Assembly (NCBI GenBank): GCA_902489185.1
Contig: CABTZC010000080.1
Location: 1 to 8,477, forward strand
Direction: 5' to 3'
Origin: an uncultured Brevibacterium sp.
GTDB taxonomy: Bacteria > Actinomycetota > Actinomycetes > Actinomycetales > Brevibacteriaceae
DNA length: 8,477 bases
In this document: one piece after another, positions 1-6,403 of the stretch
Position numbering within the stretch: the first letter of the stretch is position 1
How the letters are laid out: every line of letters begins with the position of its first letter
Program-made: the position numbers and the translations under genes
The notes under the pieces: model-generated
Database searches by the model: none
Told to the model about the DNA's origin: nothing
Seen by the model: only the letters and a program-made list of their open reading frames with translations

Positions 1-1392
1 CGTCAGAAAGGACGTACGCACCTTTTGCCGCTCCACTCGGCTATTGAGGCTGCTAAGAAGGACCCACGTCCGTCGTTTATTCGCTTGTCCACCATCATCG
101 CGTGGCCTGCACCTAACAAGCAGAACACGGGCGCTTCGCACGGATCGGCTTTGGGTGACGACGAAATCCGTGCCACTAAAGAACTCCTGAACTTCCCTGT
201 CGACGAAACCTTCGTCGTTGCCCCCGAGGTTCTCGAACACACGCGCGCCGTCGTCGACCGCGGTCGCGCTGCACACAACGATTGGAACACCCGCTTTGAA
301 ACGTGGCGCGCCGAAAACTCAGAACGGGCGCAGCTGCTTGACCGGCTCACGGCACGCGAACTTCCTCAAGGATTGGAAGACGCCCTCCCAACGTTCGAAC
401 CGTCGGACAAGGGGGTAGCCACCCGCGCGGCCTCGGGTCAGGTACTTAACGCGATCGCACCGCTCATGCCAGAACTGTGGGGCGGTTCGGCTGACCTCGC
501 GGGGTCCAACAACACGCTCATTAAGGGAGAACCTTCCTTCTTCCCCAAGGACCGCAGCTCCAGCGCATTCGACGGCAACGAATACGGTCGAAACCTCCAC
601 TTTGGTATCCGTGAATTCGCGGCCGGTCTTGCATGCAACGGAATCGCTCTGCACGGGCTCACCCGCCCATACAACGGCACGTTCCTCGTCTTCTCCGACT
701 ACATGCGCCCCGCTGTTCGCTTGGCTGCTCTGCAAGAACTGCCTGTCATCTTTGTATGGACGCACGACTCGATTGGCCTGGGAGAAGACGGGCCTACCCA
801 CCAGCCGGTTGAGCACTTGAGCTCACTGCGCGCCATTCCTGGACTGGACGTGGTGCGCCCTGCTGATGCCAACGAAACTGCTGTGTGCTGGTTGGAAATG
901 TTGCGTCGCACCGACGGCCCCACCGGACTGGCACTCACTCGCCAAGCCGTCCCCGTGTTGGACCGTACGGAACTGGCGGCCGCCTCGGGCGCGGCACAAG
1001 GCGCCTACGTCCTTTCTGATGAGGATGACTTTGAGGTCATCCTCATGGCATCCGGGTCCGAGGTGGCAATCGCCTTGGACGCAGCCCACCAGTTGCGTGC
1101 GGAAGGCACTCGCGTGCGCGTTGTGTCGATGCCCAGCCACGAATGGTTCGAAAAGCAGGACGACCAGTACAAGGAATCGGTTCTTCCGATCACCGCACGC
1201 GCACGCGTGAGCATCGAAGCCGGATCAGCGATGAGCTGGCACCGTTACGTGGGAACCGAAGGCCGTTGCATTTCGCTCGACCACTTCGGCGCCTCGGCTG
1301 ATTACCAGACTCTCTACCGTGAGTTTGGAATCACGCCAGGAGCTGTTGTGCAAGCGGCCCACGAATCCATCGCTGCAGTTCAGGCTCTCTAG
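1..1392 (+). CDS. tkt: Transketolase, C-terminal part (5' end outside window)
   Basis: Thiamine-diphosphate enzyme of the non-oxidative pentose phosphate pathway, moving two-carbon ketol units between sugar phosphates in the cytoplasm. The frame is open from base 1 to the TAG stop, giving 463 residues. The family is about 660-700 residues, so some 200-240 N-terminal residues, with the GDG diphosphate-binding motif, lie upstream. Counting codons from base 1, visible landmarks are SHG with His47 (like E. coli His261), FGIREFAAG with the expected TPP-activating Glu205, and HDSIGLGEDGPTHQ at codons 255-268, a transketolase signature with substrate-binding His267. The pyrimidine-binding domain starts near codon 137. 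The C-terminal domain covers roughly the last 130 codons, including MPSHEWFEKQD. It is first of the visible tkt-tal-pgi series; its promoter is not in view. A TTG at 25 is an internal Leu codon, not a start. No key residue is missing in the visible part. Confidence 0.97.
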   Translation, partial: RQKGRTHLLPLHSAIEAAKKDPRPSFIRLSTIIAWPAPNKQNTGASHGSALGDDEIRATKELLNFPVDETFVVAPEVLEHTRAVVDRGRAAHNDWNTRFETWRAENSERAQLLDRLTARELPQGLEDALPTFEPSDKGVATRAASGQVLNAIAPLMPELWGGSADLAGSNNTLIKGEPSFFPKDRSSSAFDGNEYGRNLHFGIREFAAGLACNGIALHGLTRPYNGTFLVFSDYMRPAVRLAALQELPVIFVWTHDSIGLGEDGPTHQPVEHLSSLRAIPGLDVVRPADANETAVCWLEMLRRTDGPTGLALTRQAVPVLDRTELAAASGAAQGAYVLSDEDDFEVILMASGSEVAIALDAAHQLRAEGTRVRVVSMPSHEWFEKQDDQYKESVLPITARARVSIEAGSAMSWHRYVGTEGRCISLDHFGASADYQTLYREFGITPGAVVQAAHESIAAVQAL

Positions 1393-1422
1393 TTCTCATC
1401 CCCCACCACCCAGAGGTAGGTC

Positions 1423-2547
1423 ATGGCAACTCCAGTTCCGTCACTTCAAGCACTCAGCCATGCCGGAGTTTCCGTGTGGCTTGACGACCTTTCCCGAACC
1501 CGGATCACTTCCGGAAGTTTGAACGAAGCAATCGAAACTTTGTCCGTGGTGGGTGTGACCACTAACCCCACCATTTTCGCGGCCGCGCTTGCCGGTGACG
1601 GCTACGAAGAGGCCGTCGCCGAACTCGCAGCGAAAGGCGTGAGTGTCGACGAAGCGATCGACGCCCTCACCACCCAGGACGTCGCGGAGGCCTGCGACAT
1701 CCTACTCCCCGTGTACCAGGCAACTGGAGGCGAAGATGGGCGCGTGTCCATCGAGGTGCCGCCGCACCTAGCTCACGACACGGAAGGCACGGTTGAGTAC
1801 GCCAAGAAACTTCACGCGATGGTCGACCGTGACGGCGTCATGATTAAGATCCCCGCGACTGAAGAGGGTCTCTTGGCAATCACCCGCGTGATTGCAGAAG
1901 GGATCAGTGTTAACGTCACGCTGATCTTCTCGCTGGATCGGTACCGCAAAGTGGTCGAAGCCTATGTCAACGGGCTGGAACGCGCACGGGAAGAAGGCCA
2001 CGACATCAGCAACATCCGCTCAGTCGCCTCGATTTTCGTGTCGCGCGTCGACACCGAGATCGATAACCGCATCGACGATTTGGTGAAGAACGGTGCTGAC
2101 AAGGAGCTCCTGGAACTCAAGGGCAAGGCCGGGCTCGCGAACTGCCACTTGGCTCACCGTATTGCGTCGGAGATCTTCGAGTCGGAACGCTTCACCGTGC
2201 TCGCGGCCGCTGGAGCCCACAAACAGCGTCCGCTGTGGGCATCGACCGGAACCAAGAACCCGGAATACTCCGACACCATGTACGTCGACGGCCTCATTAC
2301 TGCTGAGACCGTGAACACCATGCCAGAAAAGACCTTGCTCGCGTTTGCCGACCACGGACAGGTTTCCGGCGACACGGTGTTTGGCCGGTATGAAGAAGCC
2401 GACCAGATTCTCGACGCACTGTCCGTTGCTGGTATTCACTACGGCGACGTCATGGACAAACTTGAACGCGAAGGCTTAGAAAAGTTCGACGCCAGCTGGA
2501 ATGAACTCGTTGAAACCGTGACTACTGCACTGGAGAAGACGCCGTGA
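1423..2547 (+). CDS. tal: Transaldolase
   Basis: Cytoplasmic enzyme that moves a three-carbon dihydroxyacetone unit from sedoheptulose-7-phosphate to glyceraldehyde-3-phosphate, giving erythrose-4-phosphate and fructose-6-phosphate. The 374-residue length fits actinobacterial transaldolases, which are longer than E. coli TalB. The TIM-barrel landmarks are present: VWLDDLSR (residues 18-25) with the conserved Asp, GVTTNPTIF (44-52), SIEV near 109-112 with the expected acidic residue, and MIKIPAT (140-146) carrying Schiff-base Lys142. QRPLWASTGTKNP and VNTMPE follow toward the C terminus. The ATG at 1423 is chosen because it sits just after AGAGGTAGG and starts the conserved N-terminal region. 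It follows tkt by 30 bp, and its TGA overlaps the pgi GTG, so the three are almost surely co-transcribed. The product works on the same intermediates as transketolase. Nothing is broken or missing. Confidence 0.97.
   Translation: MATPVPSLQALSHAGVSVWLDDLSRTRITSGSLNEAIETLSVVGVTTNPTIFAAALAGDGYEEAVAELAAKGVSVDEAIDALTTQDVAEACDILLPVYQATGGEDGRVSIEVPPHLAHDTEGTVEYAKKLHAMVDRDGVMIKIPATEEGLLAITRVIAEGISVNVTLIFSLDRYRKVVEAYVNGLERAREEGHDISNIRSVASIFVSRVDTEIDNRIDDLVKNGADKELLELKGKAGLANCHLAHRIASEIFESERFTVLAAAGAHKQRPLWASTGTKNPEYSDTMYVDGLITAETVNTMPEKTLLAFADHGQVSGDTVFGRYEEADQILDALSVAGIHYGDVMDKLEREGLEKFDASWNELVETVTTALEKTP
2532..2538 (+). promoter_or_regulatory. Ribosome binding site for pgi, inside tal
   Basis: GGAGAAG lies in the last tal codons (Leu-Glu-Lys), with 8 nt between GGAG and the pgi GTG. 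It supports this GTG, which overlaps the tal TGA, as the true start, and suggests translational coupling of tal and pgi. Confidence 0.75.
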
Positions 2548-4064
2548 CCACTACATCGTCTGTCATCAACGATATCCTCGAAAACCGCATTGCTTCCCGC
2601 ATCGCCGCTCAAGACGCGACGGTGTGGGGACCCGAAGCACAGGACGAAGCAAGTAAGCGCCTGGGGTGGGTGGACCTGCACACTCGCGCTAACGACATCA
2701 TTGAGAAGGTCACTGGTCTCGCTCAGACGTGTGAGCACGACCGCGTGGTCCTGGCCGGAATGGGCGGGTCCTCGCTGGCTCCTGAAGTCATGAGCAACGC
2801 GTACGGAAAAGACCTCATCGTGTGCGACTCCACCCACCCGGACCAGGTCGCGTACACCGCTCAGGACCTCGACCGCACGCTCGTGATTATCGCGTCGAAG
2901 TCCGGCTCCACCGTCGAAACGGACTCGGCTCGCCGGTTCTTCACCCAGAAGTTCCGTGACGCAGGCATCGATCCCAGTTCGCGCCTCATCGCTATTACCG
3001 ACCCAGGCTCACCGCTCGATCAGCGCACTGAGGAAGAAGGCTGGCTGGCGGTGTTCCACGCCGATCCGTCGGTGGGTGGACGCTACTCTGCACTCACACC
3101 GTTTGGTTTGGTCCCCGCTGGTCTGGTGGGTGTCGACATTGCTCAGATCGTTGCTGACGCCGCGTCGATTGCGCCGCAGCTTAAACAGGACTCAGAAGAG
3201 AACCTCGCCGTGTATGTGGGTGCGCTCTTGGGTGCCGCGCATGAAAACGGCCACGAAAAGCTTTCTTTGGACCCGCACACCCCACAGTTCCACGGACTAG
3301 GGGCCTGGATTGAACAGCTCATCGCCGAATCCACGGGTAAGGACGGCAAGGGAATCCTTCCGATCGCGCCGCAGGACTGCGAAAGTGCCACAACTGTAGC
3401 GTTGGGAGCGCCCAATGGACGCGACGCCGATGCTGTCGTCGACCTGCCCTTAGGCGCCCAGTTCCTGTTGTGGGAGTACGTGACTGCAATCGTGTCGTAC
3501 GTGATTGGCGTGAACCCGTTCGACCAGCCCAATGTCGAATCGGCCAAGGCTGCAATGCGTGAACTTCTGGCCGGTGGTGAGCAGACGGGCTCAGCATTGC
3601 CGGTGTCGCTCACGGATGGCGCGCTGACCGTGTCCGGTCCCGCTGATCTGGTGGAAGGTGCACAGTCCGCCGCCGAGGTCGTTGACCGTTTGCATGATGC
3701 TATTCCGCAGGGCGGATATGCGGGTTTGCAAGCGTTTGTCGACCGGATCGGCCGGTCGGATCTTGTACGGTTACGGCCTCATTTTGCGCAGCGTCTGGGT
3801 GTTGCGACCACGTTTGGTTTTGGTCCTCGCTACTTGCACTCAACGGGCCAGTACCACAAGGGTGGTCACGCGAACGGCGTGTTTATTCAAATCACTGACG
3901 AAGCATCCACTGACTTTGATGTGCCAGAAACAGGCTTCACGTTCGGTCAACTGATTGCCGCGCAGTCACGCGGCGATGCGAATGTGCTCAACGATGCTGG
4001 GCGCCCCGTACTCCGTTTCCATGTCACTGGCGAGGACGGTTACGCGCAGTTGTTTGACCTCTAA
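2544..4064 (+). CDS. pgi: Glucose-6-phosphate isomerase
   Basis: Interconverts glucose-6-phosphate and fructose-6-phosphate, linking sugar entry to glycolysis and to the fructose-6-phosphate made by tal and tkt. The 506 residues form two SIS-type sugar-phosphate domains. Visible motifs are AGMGGSSLAPEV (71-82), SKSGST (118-123, phosphate binding), GGRYSALTPFGL (178-189), EQLIAESTGK (257-266, with Glu262 the likely catalytic base), NPFDQPNVE (324-332) and STGQYHKGG (433-441). This is the compact form resembling the isomerase half of bifunctional transaldolase/isomerase proteins, rather than the classical type of about 550 residues. The GTG start overlaps the tal stop as GTGA, with GGAG 8 nt upstream inside tal, so translational coupling is likely. 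From about residue 352 onward codon choice shifts toward GAT and TTT. Identification is firm; the exact assignment of catalytic residues is inferred by family resemblance. Confidence 0.95.
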   Translation: MTTTSSVINDILENRIASRIAAQDATVWGPEAQDEASKRLGWVDLHTRANDIIEKVTGLAQTCEHDRVVLAGMGGSSLAPEVMSNAYGKDLIVCDSTHPDQVAYTAQDLDRTLVIIASKSGSTVETDSARRFFTQKFRDAGIDPSSRLIAITDPGSPLDQRTEEEGWLAVFHADPSVGGRYSALTPFGLVPAGLVGVDIAQIVADAASIAPQLKQDSEENLAVYVGALLGAAHENGHEKLSLDPHTPQFHGLGAWIEQLIAESTGKDGKGILPIAPQDCESATTVALGAPNGRDADAVVDLPLGAQFLLWEYVTAIVSYVIGVNPFDQPNVESAKAAMRELLAGGEQTGSALPVSLTDGALTVSGPADLVEGAQSAAEVVDRLHDAIPQGGYAGLQAFVDRIGRSDLVRLRPHFAQRLGVATTFGFGPRYLHSTGQYHKGGHANGVFIQITDEASTDFDVPETGFTFGQLIAAQSRGDANVLNDAGRPVLRFHVTGEDGYAQLFDL

Positions 4065-4087
4065 GCCAGCTACCAACGTAGTTACGA

Positions 4088-4123
4088 GTCAGCTTTTGAG
4101 CCTACTTAGGCTTGGAAGCTGGC
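4088..4123 (+). terminator. Candidate hairpin terminator after pgi (no U-tract)
   Basis: Beginning 23 nt after the pgi stop, positions 4088-4104 pair with 4107-4123. In + strand RNA this gives about 16 continuous base pairs (12 Watson-Crick, 4 G-U) closing a 4-nt loop. No T-run follows, so it is not a classical intrinsic terminator; U-less hairpins are discussed as terminators in high-GC bacteria. In - strand RNA the G-U pairs become A-C mismatches and the stem breaks, so it would mainly serve the + strand transcript. Its right arm lies inside the last codons of secG. A 7-bp perfect repeat, GCCAGCT at 4065-4071 with AGCTGGC at 4117-4123, could compete for the same bases. The structure is seen directly; the terminator role is inferred. 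Confidence 0.5.
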
Positions 4124-4351
4124 GATCAGGCCCAGCAGGACGATCGACGCGGCCCACACGATTGCGATCAGTGTGGTGTACATATTGAGGTTCTTTTCGG
4201 CAACCCCGGACGAACCGAGGTTAGCGCTCATACCGCCACCGAACATGTCGGACATTCCGCCACCCTTACCTTTGTGCAAGAGAACAAAAGCAATCAGGAT
4301 GAAGCTGGTAAGGATGAGCACGCCAGTCAGAATCCACGTCAAAATTTCCAC
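4106..4351 (-). CDS. secG: SecG, protein-export translocase subunit
   Basis: Small membrane subunit of the SecYEG channel that helps SecA-driven export. From the GTG at 4351 the product is 81 residues: a hydrophobic segment at about 3-25, a cytoplasmic loop HKGKGGGMSDMFGGG at 26-40, a short conserved stretch (GVAEKNLN, 49-56), and a second hydrophobic segment at about 58-79. This two-helix layout, the Gly-rich loop after a Lys/His pair and the length all match SecG. The frame stays open upstream to 4453, but that stretch overlaps the tpiA 3' end and encodes no SecG-like sequence. The GTG is preferred because AAGGTAGG lies just upstream and translation from it begins directly at the first membrane segment. 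It is the last gene of the - strand series, 25 bp after tpiA. Its linkage to glycolytic genes is typical of actinobacteria and does not imply a metabolic role. Confidence 0.93.
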   Translation of the reverse strand: MEILTWILTGVLILTSFILIAFVLLHKGKGGGMSDMFGGGMSANLGSSGVAEKNLNMYTTLIAIVWAASIVLLGLIASFQA

Positions 4352-4355
4352 GTCG

Positions 4356-4363
4356 CCTACCTT
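4356..4363 (-). promoter_or_regulatory. Ribosome binding site setting the secG start
   Basis: AAGGTAGG on the - strand, with 8 nt from AAGG to the GTG at 4351. It decides in favour of the 81-residue SecG over a 115-residue reading that would begin inside tpiA. A near-identical motif, AGAGGTAGG at 1412-1420 on the + strand, precedes tal. Confidence 0.7.
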
Positions 4364-4376
4364 AGCACTGTTCGGT

Positions 4377-5156
4377 TCACAAACGAACCGACGCTGCGAC
4401 GAGTCGCGCGAAAGTATCGGGGTCGAGGCTCGCACCACCCACAAGGGCCCCATCGACGTGTTCTGACTGCATAATTTCAGCCACGTTTTCAGGCTTCACG
4501 GATCCGCCGTAGAGAATCCGGGTCGATTCAGCAACGGACGCGTCGTAGCGTTGTGCCAACCAGCCACGGATTTCTTGTGCCATCTGGTGTGCGTCGTTTG
4601 CCGTGGCAGTTTTACCGGTGCCAATAGCCCACACCGGTTCATACGCAATCACGAGTTCTTCAGGAGCATCCATGTCAGCCAGCGCTTCCTCACACTGTTG
4701 CAGCGTAAACGACACGTGGTCACCGTTTTCGCGCTCAGTGAGGGATTCTCCCACGCACAGAATGGGTGTGAGTTCGTGATCAAGTGCTGCACGCACTTTA
4801 CGTCCCACCAAGGCATTGTCTTCGTGGTGGTCGCTACGCCTTTCGCTGTGACCCACAACGACGAAGTAACAACCAAGTTGCTTGAGGAATCGACCACTGA
4901 TGTCACCCGTGTGAGCGCCTTCCGCATGTTCGGACAGGTCCTGGGCCCCGTACGACAGCGGTAGCTTGTCGCCTTGAATGAGGGTTTGCACGGAACGGAT
5001 GTCAGTGAAAGGTACCAGAACAGCAACCTGGGCTGCTTCTTCACTGATCTTCGCGTCGCGCAATGCCCACGCCAATTTTTGGACAACGGAAATCGCTTCC
5101 AAGTGGTCGTGGTGCATCTTCCAGTTTCCGGCCAAAAGCGGAAGGCGGTTCGTCAC
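4377..5156 (-). CDS. tpiA: Triosephosphate isomerase
   Basis: Interconverts dihydroxyacetone phosphate and glyceraldehyde-3-phosphate, feeding both triose products of aldolase into the Gap reaction. The 259 residues match the usual length of about 250-260. Catalytic and binding residues are all visible: GNWKM with Asn11 and Lys13, VGHSERR with electrophile His103, AYEPVWAIGTGKTA (171-184) with catalytic base Glu173 and flexible loop 6, and the phosphate-binding YGGSV (216-220) and GGASLDP (240-246). The start is a GTG, supported by AGAGGAGA 4 nt upstream and by reading straight into the conserved N-terminal strand LPLLAGNWKM. It lies 26 bp after pgk and 25 bp before secG, so it belongs to the gap-pgk-tpiA-secG transcript. 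No defects are seen. Confidence 0.97.
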   Translation of the reverse strand: MTNRLPLLAGNWKMHHDHLEAISVVQKLAWALRDAKISEEAAQVAVLVPFTDIRSVQTLIQGDKLPLSYGAQDLSEHAEGAHTGDISGRFLKQLGCYFVVVGHSERRSDHHEDNALVGRKVRAALDHELTPILCVGESLTERENGDHVSFTLQQCEEALADMDAPEELVIAYEPVWAIGTGKTATANDAHQMAQEIRGWLAQRYDASVAESTRILYGGSVKPENVAEIMQSEHVDGALVGGASLDPDTFARLVAASVRL

Positions 5157-5160
5157 GGTG

Positions 5161-5168
5161 TCTCCTCT
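5161..5168 (-). promoter_or_regulatory. Ribosome binding site for tpiA
   Basis: AGAGGAGA on the - strand, 4 nt before the tpiA GTG, inside the 26-bp pgk-tpiA gap. It is a strong match to the anti-Shine-Dalgarno sequence and supports the non-ATG start. The gap holds no visible hairpin, so read-through from pgk is expected. Confidence 0.7.
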
Positions 5169-5182
5169 GTGTGAGTTCTGCT

Positions 5183-6403
5183 CTAGTCCAGAACGGTCAG
5201 TCCGGGAAGCTCTTTGCCTTCGAGGAACTCTAGACTAGCGCCTCCGCCGGTCGAAATGTGACCGAAGTCGTCGTCGCTAAATCCAAGTGCTCTAACAGCG
5301 GCCGCGGAGTCGCCTCCCCCAACCACGGTGAGACGACCCTGGTCGACTCCCCCGTGCGCGGTGGACAGAGCCTCGGCAACGGCCTTGGTTCCTGCTGCGA
5401 ACGCTTCGAATTCGAAAACACCCATGGGGCCGTTCCAGAACACGGTCTTCGATTCGGCAATGGTCTTCGCGTACGCCTTAGCGCTCTCGGGACCAATGTC
5501 CAGACCAAGAGCTGACTCACCCGCTGGAGTGTTTTCCAGTTCATCGACACCCACGGTCCAGTGCTGGGCATCGGCAGCAAACTTTTCGGCCATCACAATG
5601 TCCGTAGGCAACATGATGGTGACGCCTGTGTTCTGCGCGGTCTCAAGGTAACCCTTGACCGTGTCGACCTGGTCTTCTTCCAGCAGAGACGCACCAACGC
5701 CCTTACCCTGAGCCTTCAGGAAGGTGTACACCATGCCACCACCGATAATCAGAGTGTCGGCACGTTCAAGTAGGGACTCGATAACGCCCAACTTGTCCGA
5801 GACTTTCGAACCACCCAAAACAACCGTGTATGGACGCTGCGGGTCTTCCAGAAGCTGGCGACTCACGCGCACCTCGGCCTCAACGAGACCACCGGCGTAG
5901 TGTGGCAGCTTCTTCGCAATGTCGTACACACTGGCCTGCTTACGGTGGACAACACCAAAGCCGTCGGACACAAACACGTCGGCCAGGCTCGCCAACTGTT
6001 GTGCGAACTCCTCACGCTCGGCGTCGTCTTTTGACGTTTCACCTGGGTTAAACCGCAGGTTTTCTAAAAGCAAAACTTCACCGTCGGAAAGCTGTTCGGC
6101 TTTCGCGCGCGCATCCTCGCCCACGGTGTCAGTAGCGAACTTCACCTCGCGTCCGACTTCTTTCGCAAGCTCCTTAACCACTGGGGCCAGCGAGAAATCG
6201 GGGTTCACAACACCCTTGGGGCGACCCAGGTGAGCCATCACGATCACCCGGGCACCCGCCTCGGCGAGACCACGGATGGTAGGAGCCGATGCCTTGATGC
6301 GGCCCGCATCCGTAATCGTGTCGCCGTCCATAGGCACGTTCAGGTCGCTGCGCACCAAGACGCGCTTGCCGGCAAATTCGCCGAGGTTGTCAAGAGTTTT
6401 CAT
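5183..6403 (-). CDS. pgk: Phosphoglycerate kinase
   Basis: Transfers the acyl phosphate of 1,3-bisphosphoglycerate to ADP, giving 3-phosphoglycerate and the first ATP of lower glycolysis. The 406 residues are close to the normal family length. The N-terminal substrate domain shows RSDLNVP (18-24), HLGRP (58-62), ENLRF (114-118) and SDGFGVVHRKQAS (146-158). The C-terminal nucleotide domain shows GGSKVSDK (197-204), GGGMVYTFL (221-229), NGPMGVFE (324-331), GGGDSAAAV (362-370) and TGGGASLEFLEG (385-396). In many PGKs the HRKQAS position reads HRAHAS or HRKHAS; the Gln form is, from memory, common in actinobacteria and not a defect. The ATG directly follows the gap TAA with no spacer, and GGAG inside the last gap codons lies 6 nt before it, which suggests translational coupling that balances two successive enzymes. 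Confidence 0.98.
   Translation of the reverse strand: MKTLDNLGEFAGKRVLVRSDLNVPMDGDTITDAGRIKASAPTIRGLAEAGARVIVMAHLGRPKGVVNPDFSLAPVVKELAKEVGREVKFATDTVGEDARAKAEQLSDGEVLLLENLRFNPGETSKDDAEREEFAQQLASLADVFVSDGFGVVHRKQASVYDIAKKLPHYAGGLVEAEVRVSRQLLEDPQRPYTVVLGGSKVSDKLGVIESLLERADTLIIGGGMVYTFLKAQGKGVGASLLEEDQVDTVKGYLETAQNTGVTIMLPTDIVMAEKFAADAQHWTVGVDELENTPAGESALGLDIGPESAKAYAKTIAESKTVFWNGPMGVFEFEAFAAGTKAVAEALSTAHGGVDQGRLTVVGGGDSAAAVRALGFSDDDFGHISTGGGASLEFLEGKELPGLTVLD

Noticed and set aside
25..27. TTG at position 25 as the start of a 455-residue transketolase
   Set aside because: The frame is open to base 1 and the preceding residues read as transketolase, so this is an internal Leu codon of a gene cut by the window edge.
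255..266. 12-bp perfect palindrome CGACCGCGGTCG in tkt
   Set aside because: It sits in coding sequence (Val-Asp-Arg-Gly-Arg) in GC-rich DNA, with no second copy or regulatory context.
319..816. A 165-codon - strand open frame opposite tkt
   Set aside because: Antisense shadow of conserved transketolase sequence, with no family resemblance.
4112..4474. A 120-codon + strand open frame over secG and the tpiA end
   Set aside because: It covers the reverse strand of two real genes, and its sequence is low-complexity polar residues with no motif.
5158..5162. GACAC pentamer (the WhiA target motif in Streptomyces) before tpiA
   Set aside because: A single pentamer overlapping a ribosome binding site is expected by chance, and no copy lies in the gap promoter spacer.
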